DNA of 64,000 nt from Gammaproteobacteria bacterium (GTDB lineage: Bacteria > Pseudomonadota > Gammaproteobacteria > UBA6429 > Thiohalophilaceae), in assembly GCA_016125505.1 (NCBI GenBank), contig WGLP01000002.1, positions 620,001 through 684,000 of the forward strand, read 5' to 3'. The stretch's first letter is position 1. The number at the start of each line of letters is the position of its first letter. Made by a program: the position numbers and the translations under genes. Shown piece after piece: positions 35,985-45,589 of the stretch. Below the pieces are notes generated by a model. It was not told where the DNA came from. It did no database searches and was given only the letters and a program-made list of their open reading frames with translations.

Positions 35985-36377
35985 ATGAGTGCACCTGCAT
36001 ATAAAACCGAAATCGCCGAACATGAGCTCAAAGTCAGCCCGGCGGCGGCTGAACAGTTAAAAGCCCTGCTTGAGAGCATCGAGGACGATATTGCCGGCGT
36101 TCGTATCTTTGTCAGTGGTGGCGGCTGTGGCGGTATGGCATATGGGATGACCTATGCGGAATCCGTGAACGAGAACGACAAGGTGCTGTCCGGCGAGGGT
36201 TTCAAGATCATGGTCGATCCGGTTGCGCTCGGCTACCTGCAGGGATCGGATATCGACTTTGTCGATAACGGCATGAGCAAATCCTTCGTCTTCAATAATG
36301 TGTTCAAGACGGTGGGTGGCAGCGGCGGTTGTTCCGGCTGCGGTAGTGGTGGCGGCGGTTGTGGCACTGGCTACTAG
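35985..36377 (+). CDS. HesB/IscA-family protein with Gly/Cys-rich C-terminus
   Basis: 130 residues. The HesB/IscA fold is evident from LKVSPAAAEQLKALLES, VSGGGCGGMAYGMTYAE (first conserved Cys) and FVFNNVFK. Where classical members have CGCG-x-SF, this one has a longer Gly/Cys-rich tail with three Cys (GGCSGCGSGGGGCG). It should carry or bind Fe or Fe-S clusters. The gene is divergent from yggX and is followed by the ATP-grasp gene after about 50 bases. Confidence 0.82.
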   Translation: MSAPAYKTEIAEHELKVSPAAAEQLKALLESIEDDIAGVRIFVSGGGCGGMAYGMTYAESVNENDKVLSGEGFKIMVDPVALGYLQGSDIDFVDNGMSKSFVFNNVFKTVGGSGGCSGCGSGGGGCGTGY

Positions 36378-36428
36378 TTGTCATTATCCCGCATATTCTC
36401 CAATCAAAAACTTCAGGAAGGTGCCAGG

Positions 36429-37700
36429 ATGACTGGTAAGCCTTCAGTTCTGATCATCGCCCCGCACGGCAGTTATCGCACCATGCCGTTTATCGCGGCA
36501 GCGGAACGATTGGGTATTCATGCACTGATCGCATCGGAGGGGAAACACTCCATCGTCAGTGCATATGCGCAGGGCATTCACGTCGATTTCCAGAACGAAA
36601 CTGCTGCGTTTACTGCCTTGTTGCAGGCTGCCAGGGTGCAGCATATTGTCGGCGTGATCGGCACCGATGACGCAACAACCGAGCTGGCAGCACGATTAGC
36701 CCAGCATCTCGAATTACCACATAATGATCCTGTTGCGGTAAGTATCGCGCGTCGTAAGGATCATGCGCGTACTTGCCTTGCGGCACACCAGGTTCCGGTA
36801 CCGGCGTTTCGTCGTCTGGATCTGAGCCTGCCGATTGCTGGACAGGTGGAAGACCTGTCATACCCGGTTGTGATAAAGCCTGTTGCCCTGTCTGCCAGTC
36901 GTGGCGTGATTCGTGCCAATAATACGCAGGAGTTATTCGCCGCCATTCAACGCGTGCAACAGTTGCTGCAGAACCTAAGCGATCTTGATCTGGAAACAGG
37001 GCGTTATCTGTTAATTGAACAATATATTCATGGCGAGGAAATTGCGGTCGAGGCCATGCTGTCTCGTGGTGAATTGCATATCCTCACGATTTTCGACAAG
37101 CCGGATCTTATGGAAGGCCCGTTTTTCGAAGAGACCTATTACACTACCCCCACTCGACACAATGCTGGGCGCCAACGAGCGATCACGCACGTCGTGCAGC
37201 AGGCATGTGATGCGTATGGACTGCGGGAAGGGCCAGTCCATGCCGAGTGTCGTCTGAATAAAGAAGGTGTATTCATTCTGGAAGTGGCGGCACGGACCAT
37301 CGGCGGATTGTGCGGGCGGTTATTACGCTTCGGTACGGGATACTCGCTGGAAGAGTTGGTCTTGGCACAGGCCATGGGCAAACCGTTAGCCTTGAACAAC
37401 GAACAGGGTGCAGCCGGAGTATTGATGATCCCGATTCCTAAGGCGGGCATGCTGAAACGCGTGGAAGGTATGCTTGAGGCACAACGGGTGCCTTATATTG
37501 AAGACATCAATATACAGGTCAGGGAAGGGCATGAGCTTGTGCCTTTGCCGGAAGGCGCCAGTTATCTGGGGTTTATCTTTGCGCGCGCACCGGATGTACA
37601 GCAGGCCGAGCGGGCCTTGCGAGATGCACATGCGAAACTGCAATTTGTGATTGCGCCAATCTGGAAACTGGATCAAGGGACAACAACATGGGTCGCCTAG
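36429..37700 (+). CDS. ATP-grasp domain protein (carboxylate-amine ligase-like)
   Basis: 423 residues. It has a pre-ATP-grasp domain (MTGKPSVLIIAPHGSYRTMP) and ATP-grasp motifs YPVVIKPVALSASRGVI, EQYIHGEEIAVEAM and ECRLNKEGVFILEVAARTIG. It should join a carboxylate to an amine or thiol with ATP. I chose the ATG at 36429, with AGGAAGG upstream. Its end overlaps the start of the radical SAM gene by 13 bases, so the two act together. Substrate unknown. Confidence 0.82.
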   Translation: MTGKPSVLIIAPHGSYRTMPFIAAAERLGIHALIASEGKHSIVSAYAQGIHVDFQNETAAFTALLQAARVQHIVGVIGTDDATTELAARLAQHLELPHNDPVAVSIARRKDHARTCLAAHQVPVPAFRRLDLSLPIAGQVEDLSYPVVIKPVALSASRGVIRANNTQELFAAIQRVQQLLQNLSDLDLETGRYLLIEQYIHGEEIAVEAMLSRGELHILTIFDKPDLMEGPFFEETYYTTPTRHNAGRQRAITHVVQQACDAYGLREGPVHAECRLNKEGVFILEVAARTIGGLCGRLLRFGTGYSLEELVLAQAMGKPLALNNEQGAAGVLMIPIPKAGMLKRVEGMLEAQRVPYIEDINIQVREGHELVPLPEGASYLGFIFARAPDVQQAERALRDAHAKLQFVIAPIWKLDQGTTTWVA

Positions 37701-38761
37701 ACAAACAGACTGATAGTTACCGTTTACAAGCAACGCGCTTGCAGGAAAAACTCGACGACGGGACTACGCGTTGTCATCTTTGTCCCTGGCGTTGCCGTTT
37801 GCGTCATGGTCAACGCGGGTTTTGTCAGGCGCACGTCAATCGTCATGGCACTTTGTACAACCTTTCCTACGGTTTGATCTCCGCCATTGATATTTCTCCC
37901 ATCGAACAAAAACCGGTACGACACTTTCAGCCGGGTACGAAGGTCATGTCCATTGGCAGTTATGGCTGCAGTTTTCGCTGCGGTGGCTGCCATAATCTGG
38001 AGATCTCCTGGGGCGTGGAGGCGCTGGATCGCATGGCGCACGGCGAATCCACCGATGCCTACGTTTCACCGCAGCAAATGGTTGAGACTGCGTTGCGGCA
38101 CAAGGTACAAGGTATTGCCTTCACCTATTCGGAACCGGCGGTATGGCTGGAGTACGTGCTGGATGTAGCGCAGTTGGCGCACGAAGCCGGTTTGTATACA
38201 GTGTATGTCTCCAATAGCTTTGTGACCGACGAGGCGCTGGCCGAGTTGGCGCCGCATATTGATGTCTTGTGTTCGGATATCAAAAGTCTTGATGATGACT
38301 TTTATCAGGATATCTGTGGCAAGGCGCAGGTGCAGGATATCTTGCACAGCGTAGCGCAGGCGCAGAAACTGGGGATTCATGTGGAGACGCGCACGAACAT
38401 CATTCCTACCCGTAACGATGATCCCCAAATGCTGCGGGGTATTGCCGAGTGGATTCGCGACACCCTTGGCGCCGACAGCCCGTGGCACGTCACGCGTTTT
38501 TTCCCGGCCTATAAACTCAGCCACCTGCCGGCAACGGAACCCCGGGTACTCTACGATGTACAGGCCATTGCACTCGATGCCGGCCTGCAACATGTCTATG
38601 TCTACGATGACAAGGGTTGCGACTGTGCCACGGAGAATCTGCCCGTCAGCACCTATCTTGATGCCTCCCCCGACGCCGTACATCAAGTGAAAAAGTGCTC
38701 CGCCAGTTGTTGCGGCGAGCAGGGCGTATTACTGAAGAAATACGAACAAGCGACGGAATGA
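37688..38761 (+). CDS. Radical SAM protein, AmmeMemoRadiSam/AmrS-like
   Basis: 357 residues. An N-terminal Cys motif CHLCPWRCRLRHGQRGFC precedes the radical SAM cluster motif CSFRCGGC (CxxxCxxC). The core continues to about residue 270, and the C-terminus has Cys-rich CDCATENL and CSASCCGEQ. It matches the AmmeMemoRadiSam system radical SAM enzyme family. The AMMECR1 and Memo partners are not in this window. Overlap with the ATP-grasp gene suggests a two-enzyme pathway. Confidence 0.85.
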   Translation: MGRLDKQTDSYRLQATRLQEKLDDGTTRCHLCPWRCRLRHGQRGFCQAHVNRHGTLYNLSYGLISAIDISPIEQKPVRHFQPGTKVMSIGSYGCSFRCGGCHNLEISWGVEALDRMAHGESTDAYVSPQQMVETALRHKVQGIAFTYSEPAVWLEYVLDVAQLAHEAGLYTVYVSNSFVTDEALAELAPHIDVLCSDIKSLDDDFYQDICGKAQVQDILHSVAQAQKLGIHVETRTNIIPTRNDDPQMLRGIAEWIRDTLGADSPWHVTRFFPAYKLSHLPATEPRVLYDVQAIALDAGLQHVYVYDDKGCDCATENLPVSTYLDASPDAVHQVKKCSASCCGEQGVLLKKYEQATE

Positions 38762-38773
38762 GTTCTACCGGAC

Positions 38774-40249
38774 CTATGAAGAACAACTGACCGAAATCGT
38801 CTTCGCCCAGTCCGGCGGTTCTGCTGCGTAAGGTTCAAACTCAGGCTGCTCGGCAAAGGGATTTCGCAAAGCCAAAAGCAAACGGTCAATCTCTGAATAA
38901 TCTTTCTCGTCTTGCGCCTTACGGATGGCGATCTGTGCCAGGTAATTACGCAGGATATATTTCGGATTACATGCATTCATCTGCTGCGCACGTTCAGCAT
39001 CATTGCTGTGGTACTGCAGCAAGATCGTATTATAGGCATGTGCCCAGCGGTCGAATTTGGCACGCTGGATAAAGTGATCGCGCAGCAGGTGGTTATTCGC
39101 TTCCCGTCCGCTGCGAAATTGCGCCAGGGCGCGCAGGGTCAGGGTGTAATCGCGGCTATCCTCGCGCACCAGTTCCAGCAATGCATCCACGACACTGACG
39201 GCCTGTTCATTTAATTCCGGCAGTCCCAGCTTTTGTCGCATCAAGTCATAGTAGTGCGTAATAAAGGTACTTTCATATTCCGCTAACGCGCCTTTCGCCT
39301 CATCGACGCTCATCAGCGGCGTCAGTGCCTGTGCCAGGCAGGCGAGATTCCAGAGCGCAACGTGAGGTTGCTGATCGAAGGCGTAACGGCCGTGATGATC
39401 CGAATGATTACAAATAAAACCGGGATCGAATTGTTCAAGAAAACCGTACGGACCATAGTCCAGTGTGAGGCCAAGGATAGACATGTTGTCGGTGTTCATG
39501 ACGCCATGGGCGAATCCGACCGTTTGCCATTGTGCAATCAGGCGCGCGGTACGCGACACGATCTGGCGCAGCCATTCGACATATTTTTGTGGATGCGCGG
39601 CTAATTCAGGATAGTGCTGTTCGATGACATAATCCGCCAGGACACGGATCTGATCGTGCTGGCCGCGATAGTAAAACACCTCGAAGGAACCAAAGCGCAC
39701 ATGCGATGGCGCGACCCGCAGCAACATCGCCCCTGACTCAATTTCTTCACGGTAGACCTCTTCCTCGCTACCGATAATGCACAAGGCGCGGGTGGTGGGA
39801 ATCCCGAGGCCGTGCATGGCCTCCGAACACAGGTATTCGCGAATGGTGGAACGCAGCACGGCGCGGCCATCGCCCTGGCGCGAATACGGCGTAATGCCGC
39901 AGCCCTTGAGCTGCAGATCCCATTTATCACCCTGCACATTGCGGACTTCGCCCAGCAAGATGGCGCGGCCATCGCCCAACTGCGGCACGTAATGACCGAA
40001 TTGATGTCCGGCATACAGCATCGCCAGAGGATCACTGCCCGGCCAAGGCTTTTCGCCAGTCAGATAGGCGAGGAATTCCGGACGTTGCACCTCTTCCGGA
40101 TCGAGACCGATGAGTTCGGCGACATCGCGATTAAAACTGATTAAATAAGGCGGATACTCGAACGGGGTCGGCATCAAGCGGCTGTAAAAGGCGGGTGGCA
40201 GCCGGCCAAAGCTGTTATCAAACGCCAGTTGTTCCAATTTGCGTGACAT
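38774..40249 (-). CDS. selO: SelO-family pseudokinase AMPylase
   Basis: About 491 residues from the ATG (MSRKLEQLAFDNSFGRLPPA); a TTG five codons further up is possible. Family motifs include YAGHQFGHYVPQLGDGRAIL, LKGCGITPYSRQGDGRAVLR and FAHGVMNTDNMSILG. It ends VSCSS, with Cys where eukaryotic members have selenocysteine. SelO transfers AMP to protein hydroxyls and is linked to redox stress. Convergent with the radical SAM gene and divergent from lpxA with 79 bases between. Confidence 0.92.
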   Translation of the reverse strand: MSRKLEQLAFDNSFGRLPPAFYSRLMPTPFEYPPYLISFNRDVAELIGLDPEEVQRPEFLAYLTGEKPWPGSDPLAMLYAGHQFGHYVPQLGDGRAILLGEVRNVQGDKWDLQLKGCGITPYSRQGDGRAVLRSTIREYLCSEAMHGLGIPTTRALCIIGSEEEVYREEIESGAMLLRVAPSHVRFGSFEVFYYRGQHDQIRVLADYVIEQHYPELAAHPQKYVEWLRQIVSRTARLIAQWQTVGFAHGVMNTDNMSILGLTLDYGPYGFLEQFDPGFICNHSDHHGRYAFDQQPHVALWNLACLAQALTPLMSVDEAKGALAEYESTFITHYYDLMRQKLGLPELNEQAVSVVDALLELVREDSRDYTLTLRALAQFRSGREANNHLLRDHFIQRAKFDRWAHAYNTILLQYHSNDAERAQQMNACNPKYILRNYLAQIAIRKAQDEKDYSEIDRLLLALRNPFAEQPEFEPYAAEPPDWAKTISVSCSS

Positions 40250-40328
40250 GAAATCTCTCGTCAAGGATTTGCTGCTGATGCTAAAGTATCGAATCTATGA
40301 ATAAAACGAGTGATATGTAGGGCTATTG

Positions 40329-41111
40329 ATGTCCAACCAGATCCATCCCACTGCCATCGTGTCGCCGTCTGCTGAGCTAGGCAATAACAATCGGATTGGC
40401 CCCTTTGCGATTATCGAAGATGGTGTTGTGCTCGGTAACGATAACGTCATTGCAGCCCATGCCGTACTCAAGACCGGTACCCGCATGCAGGATCGCAACC
40501 GAGTCTACGAGCAGGCGGTTATCGGCGGTGCGCCTCAGCATGTCAAATTCACGGATGAGACCGTTGCCACCTTTACCGAGATCGGTAATGACAATGTCTT
40601 CCGGGAAGGGGTCACCGTGAATCGTGGTTATATCGAGGGTAAGGCGACCATCGTCGGCGATGGCAACTACCTGATGACAACGGCACATTTCGGCCATGAC
40701 TGTGTGGTCGGGAATCACAATGTCTTCGCCAATTCGTGTGCCCTGGCGGGCCACGTGATATTAGGTGACCGCGTTTTTGTTTCCGGCGGGGTAATGATCC
40801 ATCAGTTTACCCATGTGGGCAGTTACGCCATGATCGGCGGCAACAGCAAGATTACCCAGGATGTCCTGCCCTATATGATCACCGACGGTAATCCGGCTGC
40901 CGTGCGGGGTCTGAATATGGTCGGTCTGAAACGCGGCGGGTTCAGTCTGGACGATATCCGAGCACTAAAGCAGGGATATCGGTTATTATTTCGCCGAGGC
41001 AGCTCCCTGGAGGCAAATCTGGCGGAAATGGAAGCACAAGATCAGCCCCGCATTTCGGAACTGGTGGCGTTTGTGCAGGCGGCTGACCGGGGATTTCATC
41101 GTGCAGATTAA
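40329..41111 (+). CDS. lpxA: Acyl-ACP:UDP-N-acetylglucosamine O-acyltransferase
   Basis: 260 residues, a left-handed beta-helix of hexapeptide repeats. The catalytic His is His123 in MTTAHFGHDCVVGNH. The C-terminal helical part is present (FSLDDIRALKQGYRLLF). It makes the first step of lipid A synthesis. The usual lpxD-fabZ-lpxA-lpxB context is missing, so this may be a second or relocated copy. The ATG at 40329 is preferred to the adjacent TTG. Confidence 0.93.
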   Translation: MSNQIHPTAIVSPSAELGNNNRIGPFAIIEDGVVLGNDNVIAAHAVLKTGTRMQDRNRVYEQAVIGGAPQHVKFTDETVATFTEIGNDNVFREGVTVNRGYIEGKATIVGDGNYLMTTAHFGHDCVVGNHNVFANSCALAGHVILGDRVFVSGGVMIHQFTHVGSYAMIGGNSKITQDVLPYMITDGNPAAVRGLNMVGLKRGGFSLDDIRALKQGYRLLFRRGSSLEANLAEMEAQDQPRISELVAFVQAADRGFHRAD

Positions 41112-41237
41112 GAATTTCACCAGCTTTTCTATTTTTTTACCCTCTATTGATCGGTAAAATAGCGGCTATGACCGCCAGCGGATCCACCAGTTTTTACAGC
41201 CCGAACTTCATTTCTCACTAGCCAAGAAGCGACCAGC

Positions 41238-41771
41238 ATGTCCACACCAACCAGCATACTTGATGTCAATAAGCGCAAGAATCACTTCAGCTATGAGGAG
41301 CTTTTACAGTGCGGACGGGGGGAAATGTTTGGCCCGGGCAATGCCCAATTGCCGCTGCCGCCGATGTTGATGTTCAACCGTATCGCCCATATCAGTGATA
41401 CGGGTGGCCAATACGGCAAGGGTGAGATCATTGCGGAACTGGATATCAATCCGGAGCTCTGGTTTTTTGACTGCCATTTCAAGGGGGATCCCGTGATGCC
41501 GGGGTGTCTGGGGCTGGATGCGCTGTGGCAGCTGATCGGATTCTTTCTCGGCTGGATGGGTGGCCCGGGACATGGTCGCGCCCTGGGTGCCGGCGAGGTC
41601 AAATTTACCGGCCAGGTGATGCCCGAAAACAAATTAGTCACCTACCATATCAATCTCAAGCGCGTCATCATGCGGAAATTGTTCATGGGGATCGCCGATG
41701 GTCGCGTCGAGGTCGATGGGAAGGATATTTACACTGCCAACGACCTGCGGGTCGGCTTGTTCACTTCGTAA
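41238..41771 (+). CDS. fabA: 3-hydroxydecanoyl-ACP dehydratase/isomerase
   Basis: 177 residues with the active His80 and Asp94 in [20 protein letters not shown]. It dehydrates 3-hydroxydecanoyl-ACP and isomerises the product, starting anaerobic unsaturated fatty acid synthesis. FabB follows after 18 bases, the standard fabAB operon of gammaproteobacteria. Confidence 0.96.
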   Translation: MSTPTSILDVNKRKNHFSYEELLQCGRGEMFGPGNAQLPLPPMLMFNRIAHISDTGGQYGKGEIIAELDINPELWFFDCHFKGDPVMPGCLGLDALWQLIGFFLGWMGGPGHGRALGAGEVKFTGQVMPENKLVTYHINLKRVIMRKLFMGIADGRVEVDGKDIYTANDLRVGLFTS

Positions 41772-41789
41772 GGAATATAAAAAATAATC

Positions 41790-43004
41790 ATGCGTCGTGT
41801 CGTTGTTACAGGTCTGGGTATTGTCTCCAGCATCGGGAATAATCGTGACGAGGTCGTACAGTCCTTGCGCGAGGGAAAGTCAGGTATCGAGTTCTCGCAG
41901 GAATATGCCGATCTTGGTTTTCGATCTCAGGTACATGGACCTATCCGTCTGGACCTCGCGGAACTTATCGATCGCAAGCTCAAGCGGTTCATGGGCGATG
42001 GGGCGGCGTTTAATTACCTCGCGATGCAACAGGCGATAGCCGATTCCGGCCTGGAAGATGCCGACATCTCCAATCCGCGCACCGGGCTGGTGATGGGCTC
42101 CGGTGGTCCCTCCACCCAGAATATCGTGGATGCCGCCGATATCCTGCGCAGCAAGGGTGTTAAACGTATCGGTCCTTACATGGTGACGCGCGGCATGTCC
42201 AGCACCAACTCGGCCTGCCTGGCCACGCCTTTCAAAATCAAAGGTGTGAATTACTCCATCACCTCCGCCTGTTCCACCAGCGCCCATTGCGTTGGCAACG
42301 GCGCCGAACTTATTCAGTTCGGCAAGCAGGATATTGTCTTCGCTGGGGGCGGTGAGGAAGTACACTGGACGCTATCAGTCCTGTTCGATGCCATGGGAGC
42401 CATGTCATCGAAATACAACGCGACCCCGGAACAGGCTTCCCGTGCCTTCGATGTGGAGCGGGATGGTTTTGTCATCTCAGGTGGTGGCGGTGTGCTGGTC
42501 CTCGAAGAACTGGAGCACGCCAGGGCTCGCGGTGCCAGGATCTACGCTGAACTGGTCGGCTATGGAGCAACTTCCGATGGCTACGACATGGTGCAGCCTT
42601 CGGGTGAAGGCGCCATGCGCTGCATGCAACAGGCAATGGCGACAACCAAACACAAGATCGATTACATCAATGCGCACGGCACCAGTACGCCAGTGGGAGA
42701 TGTCAAGGAACTTGAGGCCATCAAGTCCGTCTTCGGTGAGGCAATCCCGCCGATCAGTTCGACCAAGTCACTCACCGGACATGCGCTGGGCGCCGCGGGC
42801 GTCAACGAAGCAATCTACTCATTGCTGATGATGCAGGAAAACTTTATTTGTTCATCGGCTAATATCGATCAACTCGACCCGGCGGCGGAAGGTTTCCCGG
42901 TCGTGCGGGAACGTATCGATAACGCTGATCTCAATTGTGTGATGTCAAACAGCTTTGGCTTTGGCGGCACCAACGCCTGTTTGGTGTTCAGCAAGCTGTC
43001 TTAA
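41790..43004 (+). CDS. fabB: 3-oxoacyl-ACP synthase I
   Basis: 404 residues. The catalytic triad is Cys161 in [10 protein letters not shown], His in [11 protein letters not shown] and His in [12 protein letters not shown]. It elongates cis-3-decenoyl-ACP and other acyl-ACPs. Co-transcribed with fabA. Its substrates link functionally to the CFA-like methyltransferase at 30078. Confidence 0.96.
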   Translation: MRRVVVTGLGIVSSIGNNRDEVVQSLREGKSGIEFSQEYADLGFRSQVHGPIRLDLAELIDRKLKRFMGDGAAFNYLAMQQAIADSGLEDADISNPRTGLVMGSGGPSTQNIVDAADILRSKGVKRIGPYMVTRGMSSTNSACLATPFKIKGVNYSITSACSTSAHCVGNGAELIQFGKQDIVFAGGGEEVHWTLSVLFDAMGAMSSKYNATPEQASRAFDVERDGFVISGGGGVLVLEELEHARARGARIYAELVGYGATSDGYDMVQPSGEGAMRCMQQAMATTKHKIDYINAHGTSTPVGDVKELEAIKSVFGEAIPPISSTKSLTGHALGAAGVNEAIYSLLMMQENFICSSANIDQLDPAAEGFPVVRERIDNADLNCVMSNSFGFGGTNACLVFSKLS

Positions 43005-43126
43005 GTCAAAGCGTCAATTCATCACTTCATACGTAGTTCGCGTTTAACTCTGCCTGAAAGCATTTTGTGTAAGCGGCACAGTGGAACGTATTGAACTTTA
43101 GTCACGGCTGAACAATCATAGTTCCC

Positions 43127-43627
43127 ATGCGGAAATTACTGAAGCATCGTGCCACGAAAATCCTGCTCGAGATAGGCATCTTCCTGTTGCTCTATTTTGC
43201 GGTGCGCGCCTATATGCAATGGCAGCTTGCGTCCGGCCCAGTGCCTGCGGTGCAGGCAGTTACGCTCAGTGGTACAGGCTTCGACACTGCAGTCCCCCGT
43301 AAGGGGCCATTACTCATTCACTTCTGGGCCACCTGGTGTCCCGTCTGCCATCTAGAACAAAAAAGTATTGACGCCATCAGTCAGGATTATTCTGTAATGA
43401 GTATCGCCATGAATTCAGGCGAGGCAGCGGAAGTCATGCGCTTTCTCAAGGAACAGGGACTGAGCTTCCCGGTCATCAATGATCCGGATGGCGCGATTGC
43501 CAAACGCTTTGGCGTAAACGGCGTACCCGTGAGCTTTGTCGTGGATACGCATAATCAGATTCGGTATGTGGAGCGTGGCTATACCACGGAGTGGGGCTTG
43601 AGGTTGCGTCTGTGGCTCAGCAGTTAA
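43127..43627 (+). CDS. Membrane-anchored TlpA/ScsD-like thioredoxin
   Basis: 166 residues with an N-terminal membrane helix (about 13-29, LLEIGIFLLLYFAVRAY), then a thioredoxin domain with the active site FWATWCPVCHLEQ (WCPVC) and the cis-Pro loop NGVPVSFVVDTHN. Such proteins reduce periplasmic disulfides and belong to the ScsD/TlpA group. It overlaps the convergent regulator gene by 4 bases. Confidence 0.87.
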   Translation: MRKLLKHRATKILLEIGIFLLLYFAVRAYMQWQLASGPVPAVQAVTLSGTGFDTAVPRKGPLLIHFWATWCPVCHLEQKSIDAISQDYSVMSIAMNSGEAAEVMRFLKEQGLSFPVINDPDGAIAKRFGVNGVPVSFVVDTHNQIRYVERGYTTEWGLRLRLWLSS

Positions 43628-44760
43628 TTACTGGAATGCTGTTTGAGCTTGTCGATGAGGTTTTTGATCTCGCCACCGAGTTGTGTCCCGACAAGATCGA
43701 GCACGGGTAAGACGCGCGCCAGCAAGGCATTTCCCTGTTTGGCCAGGCTGTCGGTATTGCCCTGACGGATATGCGCCAGGGCGGTTTCCAGGTTTACGTG
43801 TTCGGCGGTCAGCGTGGGCGAATCGCTGTGCGAGACCCAGCGATTACCGCCGTTGTTGATAGCCTGCGCAAGATACTGTTCCGTGGTTTCGATCTGGGTT
43901 TTAATGTCGGTATTCGCGTCGAGGTCCGGCTCATACAAACCCATGCTGACCGTAATCTGCAGGACTTCCTTGTTACTGAGCTTGAATTTCATGCTGGCAA
44001 TGGTCTTGATCAAACGTTCGGCGCATTGCTCGGCGGTATTGAGTGGCGTATCGCGCAGGAACATGGCGAATTTCGACAAACCCACGCGCGCCAGCATATC
44101 GTCCTGACGCACCTGTTTCGCCAGGTGCTGGCCAATCGTTTTTAGCAGCGAATCGGCGACCTGTTTACCGTTCTTGATGAAGATCTGGTTAAAGTTGTCG
44201 AGATCCATCCGTACCAGAACGTATTGGCCGCCGTGGCGTTTGATATAGGCGAGACTGTCATCCGCGGCCTTGCAGAAATAGCGCTGCCCGCCAAGACCGG
44301 TGACTTCGTCTACTGCGGCCTGGCGTTCAAGTTTCGCCTCGACATTGGTCAGTTTGTTGCTGGTCTGTTTGAAGCTGACATGTGTTTTGGCGCGAGCCTG
44401 AAGTTGTACCGATTCGAACGGTTTGCTGATAAAGTCACTCGCGCCGCGTTCCAGCGCCTGTTGTTTGGCCTGGTCGTCATCCTCCTTGCCGGTGATGATG
44501 ATGACGGGCATTTCCTGCAGACGCGGATCCTCTGAGTTACGCATGCGGTCGAGCAGGCCGTAGCCGTCGAGGTAGGGCATGGATAAATCGGTAAACACTA
44601 CCTGGATGGTGTCGTCGTTGATGAGCAAGGTCCAGGCATCTTCGCCGTGTTCGGCTTCGATGACATCGTAGTCCTTGCCCAGGATCTTCCTGATGGCGAC
44701 ACGCATGACGCGCGAGTCATCGACCGCCAGGATGCGGGGTTTATCTGGTGCTGCAGTCAT
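43624..44760 (-). CDS. Response regulator with degenerate GGDEF domain
   Basis: 378 residues. The receiver domain has phospho-acceptor Asp58 (VVFTDLSMPYLDGYG). A coiled linker leads to a GGDEF domain where the active motif reads RVGLSKFAMFL instead of R-x-GGDEF, so cyclase activity is unlikely. The C-terminal 70 residues are helical. It may act by binding partners or c-di-GMP. Divergent from the LRV gene, with about 98 bases between. Confidence 0.85.
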   Translation of the reverse strand: MTAAPDKPRILAVDDSRVMRVAIRKILGKDYDVIEAEHGEDAWTLLINDDTIQVVFTDLSMPYLDGYGLLDRMRNSEDPRLQEMPVIIITGKEDDDQAKQQALERGASDFISKPFESVQLQARAKTHVSFKQTSNKLTNVEAKLERQAAVDEVTGLGGQRYFCKAADDSLAYIKRHGGQYVLVRMDLDNFNQIFIKNGKQVADSLLKTIGQHLAKQVRQDDMLARVGLSKFAMFLRDTPLNTAEQCAERLIKTIASMKFKLSNKEVLQITVSMGLYEPDLDANTDIKTQIETTEQYLAQAINNGGNRWVSHSDSPTLTAEHVNLETALAHIRQGNTDSLAKQGNALLARVLPVLDLVGTQLGGEIKNLIDKLKQHSSN

Positions 44761-44858
44761 CAGGCAATCATACTTATTATCAATCGGTTAAGCATAGTTC
44801 AGAATGGAAGACTAAAGCTAATGACGGTCAAACGCGGGAACTCTTGAGGGCGATATCT

Positions 44859-45386
44859 ATGACATTGGCAAGACTGGGCCAGATGGCCATTTTTTTCGTA
44901 CTTACCAGTAGCCTGAGTGCGGCAGAGGACGCCGGGGCCCGGCTTCGCTTGGCAGGCAGTCCGGCGGTGACCCCAGCCCAGTGCCGCCAGTTGAGTGATG
45001 ATGCCGACTGGGCGGTTCGTCAGGCGCTGGCGCACAATCGGCGGACACCTGCTGAAGTGCTGAATAAACTGGCGCGTGACCCCGATGTGCAGGTACGCAT
45101 CGCCGTGGCCACCAATCTCTCGACCACTGAGGCGACCTTTGAGTTGTTGACCCATGACCCGGATGTGAACGTGCGGAGTGTCGTGGCGCGTTTCGAGTAT
45201 GTCCCGGCGTCTATCCTGGCGATCCTGGCGCGTGACCCCAGCACGGACGTGCGAATGGAGGTCGCCAGTAACCTCAATACCCGGCGCGAGACCCTGCAGC
45301 TGCTTAGCCATGACCCGCAACCGTCGGTGGCCAACTCCGCAAGTGTGGGCCTGCAACGCCTGTCCGAGGACAGCCAGCCGGATTAA
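44859..45386 (+). CDS. Exported leucine-rich-variant (LRV) repeat protein
   Basis: 175 residues. I chose the ATG at 44859 because GAGGG lies 9 bases upstream and a signal peptide follows (LGQMAIFFVLTSSLSA, then AEDA). The mature part is four 26-residue LRV/HEAT-like repeats with the pattern D-x-D-V-x-V-R (DPDVQVRIAVATNLSTTEAT). LRV repeats fold as a right-handed superhelix and bind proteins. The usual N-terminal iron-sulfur cysteines of LRV proteins are absent; only one Cys is visible. Confidence 0.75.
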   Translation: MTLARLGQMAIFFVLTSSLSAAEDAGARLRLAGSPAVTPAQCRQLSDDADWAVRQALAHNRRTPAEVLNKLARDPDVQVRIAVATNLSTTEATFELLTHDPDVNVRSVVARFEYVPASILAILARDPSTDVRMEVASNLNTRRETLQLLSHDPQPSVANSASVGLQRLSEDSQPD

Positions 45387-45589
45387 GCTGTAACTCGCCG
45401 ATTTCGCAAGGAATTTGGCAATCAGGCCGGGCGAGTCGGAAGTGTTTGTACGCCATTTTTAACGAATTCAGCCCGCCCCCGTTGATCGCATTTTTTCATT
45501 AAAGCCAGCCCGCCGGTTTGTCGTTAAAGGGAAGGTACCCAGGCCGTCCCGTTATTAGCAAAACACTTAGCAACGTGTGGTGAAAAGCT

